From 2-01-FULL-40-42 sp964349415 (lineage in GTDB: Bacteria > Patescibacteriota > Microgenomatia > UBA1406 > GWC2-37-13): a stretch of 16,254 nt of DNA. Below are positions 1 to 6,173 of the stretch, in pieces. Position 1 is the stretch's first letter. Each line of letters starts with the position of its first letter. The translations under genes were made by a program, and so were the position numbers. The stretch covers positions 1-16,254 of the forward strand of contig CAYGGJ010000014.1 in assembly GCA_964349415.1 (NCBI GenBank), given 5' to 3'. A model generated the notes under the pieces. That model worked only from the letters and a program-made list of their open reading frames with translations, ran no database searches and was not told the DNA's origin.

Positions 1-402
1 ATTCCATGCGGTCCATACCCAACCCCGGGCGGCAATACCGGTTGCCTTTATGTCCTTTTTGAAAGTCTCAAAAGATCCGAAGTCTTTTTTAATTTGAGCG
101 GCAACGTCTCCAGAGGGTTGTCCGCCTTTCCCCCCGAGATGGGCAAAATATATCTCATGGTTTATAATCCCTCCCCACGCAAACGAAATTTCCACTTTCA
201 GAGCACGGATTTTTGAATATACTTGATTTGCCTTTTCGTAATCCTCGTCTTTTAAGGAAGAAAGTGTTTCGTTTATTTCGTTATATTTATTTACATACCC
301 TTGATATAGCTTTAGGTGTTCTTCAATAGTTTTTTTTGAGATGCCGTTCATAGACATCAATGAGTCACTAAATGTTTTCGCTACTCTTTTTTGTAATTCC
401 AT
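1..402 (-). CDS. sod: Fe/Mn-family superoxide dismutase, 3' end cut by window
   Basis: Converts superoxide to O2 and H2O2 in the cytoplasm. The first 134 residues are visible; the C-terminal third, which carries the last two metal ligands (Asp and His), lies outside the window. Visible marks are an N-terminal helical hairpin with His29 in EEHLKLYQGYV (first metal ligand position), His82 in IINHEIYF (second ligand, matching the WNHTFYW site of classical SODs), the conserved FGSFETFKKD segment at about 108-117, and GWVW at 127-130. Oddity: from ligand His to the conserved Tyr of YV there are 7 residues here and 8 in E. coli SodA/SodB, and the gateway His-His is replaced by Tyr33, so this is a divergent SOD subgroup. 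The ATG at 402 has no Shine-Dalgarno sequence; a small hairpin ends 8 nt before it. It is the last visible gene after trmD and the cupredoxin. Family call is firm; metal preference cannot be told. Confidence 0.9.
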   Translation of the reverse strand, partial: MELQKRVAKTFSDSLMSMNGISKKTIEEHLKLYQGYVNKYNEINETLSSLKDEDYEKANQVYSKIRALKVEISFAWGGIINHEIYFAHLGGKGGQPSGDVAAQIKKDFGSFETFKKDIKATGIAARGWVWTAWN

Positions 403-410
403 GTGGTTAT

Positions 411-427
411 TCTGAACTTGATTCAGA
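411..427 (-). promoter_or_regulatory. Small stem-loop just before the SOD start codon
   Basis: TCTGAA and TTCAGA form a perfect 6-bp inverted repeat around a 5-nt loop. It ends 8 nt before the SOD ATG, where a ribosome would bind, and no Shine-Dalgarno sequence is present. It could be an RNA hairpin affecting translation or a DNA operator; function is unproven. Confidence 0.4.
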
Positions 428-438
428 CTCTTAGTGGG

Positions 439-459
439 ATCCTGAAATAAACTCAGGAT
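439..459 (-). promoter_or_regulatory. 7-bp inverted repeat between cupredoxin and SOD genes
   Basis: ATCCTGA and TCAGGAT are perfect inverted arms around a 7-nt loop, starting 9 nt after the cupredoxin stop. No U-run follows on the minus strand, so it does not look like an intrinsic terminator. It shares the CTGA/TCAG core with the stem-loop at 411-427, so the two may be paired regulatory sites or an mRNA-stabilising hairpin. Confidence 0.4.
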
Positions 460-468
460 GATTAACTG

Positions 469-903
469 TTATTCGACGATAAGTTTTCCGGTCATTGTTT
501 TATGACCTTTTCCACAAAGGACTGAGCAGAAGAATGTAAATTCGCCTTTTTTACTTGCTACAAACTCTACAGTTGTTTCTTTCCCGGGTTCGAGCGTACT
601 GTTTACATTAAATTCAGGTATTGCGATACCGTGATCCACATCGGTGCTCTTAATCTTTAGTCTTACTGTGTCGCCCTCTTTGACTGTGACCGACGCAGGA
701 ATGAATTCCCATTGCTTTGCTTCCATTGAGATCTCCTTTACTTCACCTTTTTGCATAGCGGCAGTAGGCTCTTCGTTAGTTGGAGATTCTGTCACAGTAG
801 CCTGCATTTGACCGTTATTTTGATTGGTTTTTGATTGTGAGTAGAAGAACGCGGCTGCTCCTAGAACTACAACGACAAGTATTACGAGTATTGCATTTTT
901 CAT
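469..903 (-). CDS. Membrane-anchored CuA-type cupredoxin (COX2-like domain)
   Basis: A 144-residue protein with one N-terminal hydrophobic segment (about 4-21), a polar linker rich in Asn, Gln, Thr and Glu (22-55), and a cupredoxin domain (about 56-144) expected on the outer face of the membrane. The domain ends in C126-SVL-C130-GKG-H134-KT-M137, the CxxxCxxxHxxM pattern of the binuclear CuA centre in cytochrome oxidase subunit II and N2O reductase; His91 in DVDHGIAIPEF supplies the upstream ligand. It lacks the two-helix hairpin of true oxidase subunit II, and no oxidase subunit I is near, so it is a stand-alone copper electron-transfer or copper-binding protein. Nitrosocyanin-type cupredoxins are the alternative relatives. 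It starts 38 nt after trmD and has a good ribosome site, AGGAG 7 nt before the ATG. It is followed by SOD. Partner unknown. Confidence 0.85.
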   Translation of the reverse strand: MKNAILVILVVVVLGAAAFFYSQSKTNQNNGQMQATVTESPTNEEPTAAMQKGEVKEISMEAKQWEFIPASVTVKEGDTVRLKIKSTDVDHGIAIPEFNVNSTLEPGKETTVEFVASKKGEFTFFCSVLCGKGHKTMTGKLIVE

Positions 904-910
904 ATTGGAG

Positions 911-915
911 CTCCT
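911..915 (-). promoter_or_regulatory. Shine-Dalgarno site of the cupredoxin gene
   Basis: AGGAG with 7 nt to the ATG at 903. It is worth recording because it is one of very few convincing Shine-Dalgarno sites in the window, and it serves a gene internal to a transcription unit. Confidence 0.6.
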
Positions 916-941
916 ATTCTACCCCTCTTCTTCTCAATTTG

Positions 942-1685
942 TCAACCCAACAAGTCCGGCCTTTTTTTTAGGGTTTCTTCAAAGGCTTTCTTGAGTCTCC
1001 ACTCTTCGATCTTTTTGTGATCACCCGATAAAAGCACTTCCGGCACTTTCTTTCCTTGAAACTCTTCCGGCCGGGTATAGTGAGAATATTCCAAAAGCCT
1101 CACTGTCTTTTTTCCTTCTTTCTTTAATTTCTCTAGTGTTTTGTCTTGCGTTAGTTTTAACAACAAATCTATTTCGACTTCAAAAAAACTTTCTTGCTTC
1201 GTTGCTTCTTCTTTTTTTAAGACTCCGGGTAGCAACCGCACTACTGCATCGACTATCATGGCGGCAGATAATTCTCCACCCGTCATTACAAAATCACCCA
1301 CTGAAGTTTCTTCATCTATGAAATCCACGACTCTTTCATCGGCTCCCTCATAATGTCCGGCAATTATTATCAAATGCTCAAGTTTTGAAAATTCTTCCGC
1401 CTTTTTTTGATTAAATTGCTCTCCTTTTGCTGAAGTGAGCAGGACTTTTGAATTCCTACTTTTTATACTGCCTATTGCTTTTGAGAGTACATCAACCCTC
1501 ATCACCATGCCCGCTCCTCCACCATAAGGCCTATCATCAACTGATCCGTATGAATCGTTTGAAAATTCCCGAAGATTTACGAATTCTATCTCGACCAAAT
1601 TTTTTTCTTTTGCACGTTTTATGATACTCTCCTCAAAAAAACCAGAAATCATGTTGGGAAAAAGCGTCACAATGCTGATTTTCAT
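942..1685 (-). CDS. trmD: tRNA (guanine-37-N1)-methyltransferase TrmD
   Basis: Methylates G37 of tRNAs that read CNN/CGG-type codons (Leu, Pro, Arg) using S-adenosylmethionine, preventing frameshifts. The 247 residues show the SPOUT knot motifs: RPYGGGAGMV (52-61), HYEGADERV (111-119), SVGDFVMTGGEL (128-139) and LLPGVL (151-156), then HYTRPEEFQG and VPEVLLSGDH in the C-terminal part. Arg150 matches E. coli Arg154. Position 165 is Glu where E. coli has the proposed general base Asp169, and about 26 extra residues lie between ESF and LLEYSHYTRP (168-196). The usual rpsP-rimM-rplS neighbours are absent. tRNA-Pro(UGG) at 10763, with G36-G37, would be a substrate. The ATG at 1685 lies 6 nt after a TATAAT, suggesting a leaderless transcript. 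Function is near certain. Confidence 0.97.
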   Translation of the reverse strand: MKISIVTLFPNMISGFFEESIIKRAKEKNLVEIEFVNLREFSNDSYGSVDDRPYGGGAGMVMRVDVLSKAIGSIKSRNSKVLLTSAKGEQFNQKKAEEFSKLEHLIIIAGHYEGADERVVDFIDEETSVGDFVMTGGELSAAMIVDAVVRLLPGVLKKEEATKQESFFEVEIDLLLKLTQDKTLEKLKKEGKKTVRLLEYSHYTRPEEFQGKKVPEVLLSGDHKKIEEWRLKKAFEETLKKRPDLLG

Positions 1686-1691
1686 GTTTAT

Positions 1692-1697
1692 ATTATA
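1692..1697 (-). promoter_or_regulatory. trmD: -10 element for trmD (leaderless)
   Basis: A perfect TATAAT on the minus strand sits 6 nt from the trmD ATG, so transcription would begin at or next to the start codon. No good -35 is seen at the usual distance. It abuts the plus-strand purD promoter. Confidence 0.5.
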
Positions 1698-1698
1698 G

Positions 1699-1726
1699 TT
1701 GACAAAGAAAACTTAAGGAGTATACT
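1699..1726 (+). promoter_or_regulatory. purD: Sigma70-type promoter of purD-yidD
   Basis: TTGACA (1699-1704), a 16-bp spacer and TATACT (1721-1726). The expected start of transcription is about 1733, leaving roughly 8 nt before the purD ATG at 1741 and no room for a normal ribosome-binding site. Confidence 0.7.
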
Positions 1727-1734
1727 GATTCAGT
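1724..1734. promoter_or_regulatory. Operator-like palindrome at the purD transcription start
   Basis: ACTGA-T-TCAGT is a perfect 11-bp dyad covering the end of the -10 box and the likely transcription start. A bound repressor here would block purD. Its CTGA/TCAG core resembles the two dyads before the SOD gene. It is short enough to be chance. Confidence 0.3.
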
Positions 1735-1740
1735 TTTCAT

Positions 1741-3033
1741 ATGCCAGAAATTGATAGAAGCCTCGTTGTCGGATCAGGAGGACGAGAATATGTCCTTACA
1801 AAACGGTTGCTTGGCGCAAATCGTCAAGTTATCGTAGCGCCGGGTAATGCCGGGACGGGTCGATTACTGGGAGCCACCAACCGTGATATTTCAGTCAAGG
1901 ATATTGACGGAATCTTAAGAACTGCCAATGACGAACAGGTCAAACGAATTGTTGTAGGACCGGAAGCGCCGCTTGAACTTGGACTTGTTAATGCCGCGCT
2001 AGAGGCAGGACTTCCAATATTTGGACCCACTAAAGAAGGGGCCCAGTTAGAAACTAGCAAGGCGTGGGCAGTAGAGTTTATGAGAAGACATGGAATTCCT
2101 CATGGCGCTACTAAAATATTTGCAGATTTTAGCAAAGCTGGAGAATACTTAGATCACGTTGGATGGAAAGATGTTGTAGTAAAGGCAGACGGCTTAGCTG
2201 CAGGAAAAGGTGTGATCGTACCTGATTCTGAAGAGGAGGCGCATAATGCTTTGAAGCGCATGATGGTAGATAAAGAATTTGGAGATGCTGGAAAAACGGT
2301 TCTTATCCAAGAAAGACTTTATGGACCAGAGGTTTCAATTTTTGTTTTCACTGACGGGATCACTGCAGTTCCTATGCTTCCCGCTCAAGATTACAAAAGA
2401 CTACTGGATGGGAATAAAGGACCAAATACAGGAGGTATGGGATCTTTCGCACCTAGCCCATTAGTTAACGGAGAATTATTTTCACAAATTCACAAAGATA
2501 TTACGATTCCTACTGTCACTGGTCTTAGTGAAGAAGGAATCAAGTATGTCGGAATCATTTACCTTGGACTAATTCTGACTTCCGATGGTCCAAAAATGAT
2601 TGAGTATAATGTACGTTTTGGAGATCCGGAAATACAATCCCTTCTGCCTACTTTTTCACGTCCTCTTGGTGCCACCATAGATCATTGCATTAATGGCACG
2701 CTCGACCCAAAACATGTAGCCCATCACCCGGATCTGCAGGGGGTATCCGTAGTAGTAGCCTCTGAAGGTTATCCGGATAATCCACAAACAGGCGTTCCAA
2801 TTTTAGGTCTAGACAGCATAAAAGATCCTTCTGTTACTATTGATCACGCCGGAACCAGTGAGGACGAACATGGAGAGATCGTAACCAGTGGTGGCCGAGT
2901 ACTCGCAGTTTCAGCTACTGCAGAGACGAGGGAAAAAGCTGCCGAAAAAGCGTATTCGGCAATAGGAAAAGGCGGCGTACATTTCGAAGGAATGCAATAT
3001 CGTAAGGATATCGGTACGATATATGAAGCATGA
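1741..3033 (+). CDS. purD: Phosphoribosylamine-glycine ligase (GAR synthetase) PurD
   Basis: Joins glycine to 5-phosphoribosylamine with ATP, the second step of de novo purine synthesis. The 430 residues match the usual length. Visible are the N-terminal GSGGRE loop (12-17, followed by Tyr where His is usual), the ATP-grasp segment VVKADGLAAGKGVIV, the QDYKRLLDGNKGPNTGGMGSF stretch, and NVRFGDPEIQ near the metal site. No other pur gene is nearby, so the pathway is either scattered or partial in this genome. The start follows a strong promoter by 14 nt, with no Shine-Dalgarno sequence. The stop overlaps the yidD start (ATGA), giving translational coupling. Confidence 0.96.
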   Translation: MPEIDRSLVVGSGGREYVLTKRLLGANRQVIVAPGNAGTGRLLGATNRDISVKDIDGILRTANDEQVKRIVVGPEAPLELGLVNAALEAGLPIFGPTKEGAQLETSKAWAVEFMRRHGIPHGATKIFADFSKAGEYLDHVGWKDVVVKADGLAAGKGVIVPDSEEEAHNALKRMMVDKEFGDAGKTVLIQERLYGPEVSIFVFTDGITAVPMLPAQDYKRLLDGNKGPNTGGMGSFAPSPLVNGELFSQIHKDITIPTVTGLSEEGIKYVGIIYLGLILTSDGPKMIEYNVRFGDPEIQSLLPTFSRPLGATIDHCINGTLDPKHVAHHPDLQGVSVVVASEGYPDNPQTGVPILGLDSIKDPSVTIDHAGTSEDEHGEIVTSGGRVLAVSATAETREKAAEKAYSAIGKGGVHFEGMQYRKDIGTIYEA

Positions 3034-3266
3034 AGAAAATAATACTCTCGTTTATCCGTTTTTATCAAAAAACTTCTGTTTTTCACATTGGCCTTCTGTC
3101 GAAGCTTTTCATGACTGATAATATCTGCCGTTTCACACCACGCTGCTCAGAATATACCTATCAGGCAATAAATAAATATGGAACGGGGAAAGGCCTATGG
3201 TTAGGATTGAAACGAATCTCCCGTTGTCATCCATGGAATAAGGGCGGCTACGATCCTCTACGTTAG
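3030..3266 (+). CDS. yidD: Membrane protein insertion efficiency factor YidD
   Basis: A 78-residue member of the YidD/DUF37 family, which helps YidC insert proteins into the membrane and lies at its inner face. Recognised by CRFTPRCSEYTYQAINKYG, then LWLGLKRISRCHPW and GGYDPL, which together hold the three conserved Cys and the terminal Asp-Pro-Leu. An amphipathic hydrophobic start (IILSFIRFYQK) fits membrane association. Normally yidD lies in the rpmH-rnpA-yidD-yidC cluster; here it overlaps purD by 4 nt with no Shine-Dalgarno sequence, so it depends on coupling. Its TAG stop (3264-3266) lies inside the CIRCE-like element of clpB. Confidence 0.95.
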   Translation: MKKIILSFIRFYQKTSVFHIGLLSKLFMTDNICRFTPRCSEYTYQAINKYGTGKGLWLGLKRISRCHPWNKGGYDPLR

Positions 3267-3289
3267 CACTCTCTTGACATATCTGCTAA
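3263..3289. promoter_or_regulatory. CIRCE-like HrcA operator in front of clpB
   Basis: TTAGCACTC (3263-3271), exactly 9 nt, then ATCTGCTAA (3281-3289). The left arm is identical to the CIRCE consensus TTAGCACTC, the spacer has the consensus length, and the right arm matches 6 of 9 bases (TGCTAA) of GAGTGCTAA. The arms form an inverted repeat TTAGCA/TGCTAA. The clpB -35 (TTGACA) sits within the spacer, so HrcA binding would block RNA polymerase. Confidence 0.75.
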
Positions 3290-3302
3290 ATGAGTATAAA
3301 AT
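3274..3302 (+). promoter_or_regulatory. clpB: clpB promoter
   Basis: TTGACA (3274-3279) with either TATAAA (3295-3300, 15-bp spacer) or TAAAAT (3297-3302, 17-bp spacer). Transcription would start at about 3307-3309, directly at the clpB ATG at 3309, so the mRNA is probably leaderless. Confidence 0.65.
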
Positions 3303-3308
3303 ATCTGC

Positions 3309-5444
3309 ATGCAGATGAATTATCAGCCTCCGGAGGATACAAAAAATCCACTAGAGCAGTTCTCAATAAACCTCACTTCTCTTGCAAAAGAAGGGAAGCT
3401 TGATCCTGTAATCGGGCGCGATGAAGAAATTCGACGCGTCATGCAGATTCTTTCACGCCGTACTAAAAATAATCCGGTGCTTTTGGGTGATCCCGGTGTG
3501 GGAAAAACTGCTATTGTTGAGGGTTTAGCTCAAAGAATTATTAACGGTGACGTTCCCGACACCTTGAAGAATAAAGAGGTTCTGACTCTCGACCTTACAG
3601 GACTGCTTGCTGGAGCAGCTTACAGAGGATCTTTTGAAGAACGGTTAAAGAAAATCTTAGATGCCATAGAAAAAGCAGTGGGAAAATATATCCTTTTTAT
3701 TGACGAACTTCATACCTTAGTTGGTGCAGGTGGCGCGGAAGGTGCGGTTGATGCAGGAAACATTCTCAAGCCTGCATTAGCTCGCGGAAAACTACGCGCG
3801 ATCGGCGCTACCACCGTACGGGAATACCGACAATATATTGAAAAAGATCCTGCGCTTGAGAGACGTTTTCAGCCTGTTTTTGTTGAAGAGCCGTCAACCG
3901 AGGATTCCGTAGCGATACTCCGCGGCCTTAAGGAAAAATACGAAATTCATCACGGAATAAAAATTACCGACGATGCAATAATTGCAGCAGTTAATCTTTC
4001 GGTGCGCTATATTGCCGACCGTTTTCTTCCGGATAAAGCAATCGACCTTATTGATGAGGCGGCTGCTGCGGCAAAAATTGAAATAGAGTCTCTTCCTACA
4101 GAACTCGACCAGATTAAGCGAAGAATTACACAACTGGATATAGAGCTTTCAGCATTAAAAAAAGAAAAGGGTCTGGAAACACGTAAGAAAACTCTTGACG
4201 AGGAAAGGAAAAAGCTTCAAGAAAAATTCGACGGATTCGAAACCAAATGGCAAGTGCAAAAGAAGATAATAACCGAGCTTCAAAAAACCAGGGCCGAGCT
4301 CGATAAATTAAAAGCAGAGCTTGAAAAAGCAGAGCGTGAAGTTCTTTTGGATAAGGCCGGTGAAATAAAATATGGAAAACTTCCCGCTGTAGAAAAAAAA
4401 TTAAAAGAGCTTGAAGAAAAATGGAAAAAGATTCCGGCTCAAGAGAGACTTCTTAAAGAAGAAGTGGCCGAAGAGGATATAGCCCAGATTGTAGCGCGCT
4501 GGACCGGCATTCCGGTTACCAGACTTTTATCTACGGAGTCAGACCGCCTTGCCAAACTGGAGGAAGAATTGAAGCTCAGGGTTATCGGTCAGGATCACGC
4601 CTTGCACGGGATAGCCAACGCAATCCGTAGATCACGTGCGGGGCTATCAGAAGAACATAAGCCGATCGGTTCTTTTCTTTTCTTGGGTCCCACCGGTGTA
4701 GGAAAAACAGAAACGGCAAAAGCACTCGCCTTCTCTTTGTTCAATGATGAAAAAGCTATGATCCGAATCGACATGAGTGAATATCAAGAGTCTCACTCCG
4801 CAGCCCGTCTGATCGGGGCACCTCCTGGATATGTCGGTTATGAAGAAGGTGGACAATTAACAGAAGCCGTGAGAAGAAAGCCATATTCAGTAATCCTTTT
4901 TGACGAGATAGAAAAGGCGCATCCACAGATCTTCAATATTTTTCTGCAAATTCTTGATGACGGACGCCTTACTGACGGACGTGGCAGAGTAGTTAATTTT
5001 GAAAATGCCATTATTATCTTGACCTCAAACCTTGGAAGCAATCTTGTAACAAAAAATGTAAAAGACAAAGAGAAAATTATTATGGATGAAGTAAGTCGTC
5101 ATTTTAAACCGGAGTTTATCAATCGTTTAGATTCATTGATCATTTTTAATCCGCTTACTCCTGATATGATCGCAAAAATTGTCGATCTTCAAATAAAGGA
5201 GGTTCGAGATCGTCTTACGAAACAGGGATTGAAACTTGAAATTTCAGAAACAGTTAAAAAACATCTTAAAGCGGTTGGATTTGATGAAGTTTATGGCGCA
5301 CGCCCATTAAAAAGAACCATTAATGAGATTATAGTAGATGAAATCGCACTTCAAATAATTGAAGGTAAGATAAGGGCGCAAGATACTGTAATGGCAGATC
5401 TAAAACAAGGAAAAATCCAGATATCCGCTAAAAAACCTAATTAA
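3309..5444 (+). CDS. clpB: ClpB-type disaggregase lacking the N-terminal domain
   Basis: A AAA+ chaperone that threads aggregated proteins through a hexameric pore, normally with DnaK. The 711 residues hold NBD1 with Walker A GDPGVGKT (60-67), pore-loop Tyr105 in AGAAYRG, Walker B ILFIDE (128-133) and Arg185-Arg186; a full-length coiled-coil middle domain (about 262-378); and NBD2 with Walker A GPTGVGKT (460-467), pore loop GYVGYEEGG (507-515), Walker B VILFDE (528-533) and Arg606 in FINRLD. The long middle domain and lack of a ClpP-binding loop after TSNLGS argue for ClpB over ClpC/ClpA. The usual 140-150 residue Clp_N domain is missing; an in-frame TAA at 3297-3299 rules out an upstream start. 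A second ATG lies at 3315. A CIRCE-like operator suggests HrcA heat-shock control. Confidence 0.96.
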   Translation: MQMNYQPPEDTKNPLEQFSINLTSLAKEGKLDPVIGRDEEIRRVMQILSRRTKNNPVLLGDPGVGKTAIVEGLAQRIINGDVPDTLKNKEVLTLDLTGLLAGAAYRGSFEERLKKILDAIEKAVGKYILFIDELHTLVGAGGAEGAVDAGNILKPALARGKLRAIGATTVREYRQYIEKDPALERRFQPVFVEEPSTEDSVAILRGLKEKYEIHHGIKITDDAIIAAVNLSVRYIADRFLPDKAIDLIDEAAAAAKIEIESLPTELDQIKRRITQLDIELSALKKEKGLETRKKTLDEERKKLQEKFDGFETKWQVQKKIITELQKTRAELDKLKAELEKAEREVLLDKAGEIKYGKLPAVEKKLKELEEKWKKIPAQERLLKEEVAEEDIAQIVARWTGIPVTRLLSTESDRLAKLEEELKLRVIGQDHALHGIANAIRRSRAGLSEEHKPIGSFLFLGPTGVGKTETAKALAFSLFNDEKAMIRIDMSEYQESHSAARLIGAPPGYVGYEEGGQLTEAVRRKPYSVILFDEIEKAHPQIFNIFLQILDDGRLTDGRGRVVNFENAIIILTSNLGSNLVTKNVKDKEKIIMDEVSRHFKPEFINRLDSLIIFNPLTPDMIAKIVDLQIKEVRDRLTKQGLKLEISETVKKHLKAVGFDEVYGARPLKRTINEIIVDEIALQIIEGKIRAQDTVMADLKQGKIQISAKKPN

Positions 5445-5447
5445 AAC

Positions 5448-5696
5448 TTATTTTATTCTTCCACGGACTGTTGTGGGTCTGTGCCGTGGTGTTGAAGGAA
5501 CTATTGGTCTTTGGCAATCTGCAGATTTTGCCGGTCTTAAGGCTTCATCTATGTGGGCGTCTAAATCCCTTTCTTTATCCCAAATCTTCCCCTGCCTCTC
5601 AAGAGTTTCAGTAGATGCTCTATGAGGAACAACTCTTGCAGCCGGATATATCACCAGATCTCTAAAACTCGGTCCAAACCCTCCTCTTTCAGCCAT
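5448..5696 (-). CDS. Small protein of unknown function
   Basis: I do not recognise this 82-residue protein. It is rich in Arg and Pro, is predicted soluble, and has no signal or membrane segment. The first half holds FGPSFRDLVIYPAARVVPHR, the middle is charged and probably helical (KIWDKERDLDAHIDEAL), and the tail is Pro/Arg-rich, basic and probably disordered (PSTPRHRPTTVRGR). I chose the ATG at 5696, which has an AAGGG about 6 nt upstream, over an in-frame GTG at 5726 that would add ten residues. It follows the HIT gene by 57 nt and faces clpB with only 3 nt between the two stops. Codon use resembles the neighbours, so it is probably expressed. A basic tail could bind nucleic acid, but this is a guess. 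Confidence 0.55.
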   Translation of the reverse strand: MAERGGFGPSFRDLVIYPAARVVPHRASTETLERQGKIWDKERDLDAHIDEALRPAKSADCQRPIVPSTPRHRPTTVRGRIK

Positions 5697-5753
5697 AATC
5701 CAACCCTTATAACTAAGGTTTATCACCTATTTGTGGAGGATGCAAGTGTAGAT

Positions 5754-6152
5754 TTACAGAGCTTTTCTGATTTTCTCCGCCATTTGCTCCATTTCTTCAT
5801 TACCGGGTTTTTTCGTTAAATTTTCTTCGGGTATCACTCTTCCCTCTTTTATGGATTCGTAACGTGGAATAATATGTATGTGGGCATGAGGAATAATACC
5901 GTGTGTAAAATACTGCATCCACTCGGGATTGAGAGCCTTTTTCATTGCAATTAGAATTTTGTTTGCTACACCCCAGTATTTTTCAAACGGTTCAACCTCA
6001 TAAACCCATTGATAATGTTTTTTAGGAATGATCAATGTATGCCCCTTTGAGACCGGAAAGACATCGAGAATGGCAATAAAGAAATTATCCTCATAGATTC
6101 TGTAAGATGGGAGTTCTCCTTTTACAATTTTGCAGAAAATACAATCTAACAT
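5754..6152 (-). CDS. HIT-family nucleotide hydrolase/transferase
   Basis: A 132-residue histidine-triad protein of the Hint/Fhit superfamily. These act on nucleoside phosphoramidates or dinucleoside polyphosphates through a nucleotidyl-histidine intermediate. The triad is H89-A-H91-I-H93, with His91 in the nucleophile position. An N-terminal CIFC (Cys4, Cys7), with His46 and His89, may bind zinc as in other bacterial HIT proteins, and DVFPVSKGHTLIIPKKH is the typical N-terminal strand-loop. The usual GQ-V segment before the triad is changed to HGIIP, so the substrate may differ. It is divergent from fba across a shared promoter, starts about 10 nt after a minus-strand TATAAT without a Shine-Dalgarno sequence, and is followed by the small unknown gene. 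Confidence 0.93.
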   Translation of the reverse strand: MLDCIFCKIVKGELPSYRIYEDNFFIAILDVFPVSKGHTLIIPKKHYQWVYEVEPFEKYWGVANKILIAMKKALNPEWMQYFTHGIIPHAHIHIIPRYESIKEGRVIPEENLTKKPGNEEMEQMAEKIRKAL

Positions 6153-6158
6153 AGGTTG

Positions 6159-6168
6159 TATAATTATA
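6159..6168. promoter_or_regulatory. Palindromic bidirectional -10 element (HIT gene and fba)
   Basis: TATAATTATA is a perfect 10-bp palindrome giving TATAAT on both strands (plus 6159-6164, minus 6168-6163). It lies 9 nt before the fba ATG at 6174 and 10 nt before the HIT ATG at 6152, so both mRNAs would have about 3-4 nt leaders. No strong -35 is visible on either side. Confidence 0.6.
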
Positions 6169-6173
6169 TCATC

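Noticed and set aside
439..459. Intrinsic terminator after the cupredoxin gene
   Set aside because: The 7-bp hairpin is not GC-rich enough and no U-run follows it on the minus strand.
1136..1353. Two short plus-strand ORFs inside trmD
   Set aside because: Shadow frames antisense to trmD with low-complexity products and no start signals.
3309..5444. ClpC or ClpA instead of ClpB
   Set aside because: The long coiled-coil middle domain is ClpB-like, and no ClpP-binding loop is seen after the NBD2 sensor segment.
6156..6173. Upstream ATG for fba (adds MYNYII)
   Set aside because: These codons cover the TATAAT -10 box, so the mRNA would begin after them; the family's conserved sequence fits a start at 6174.
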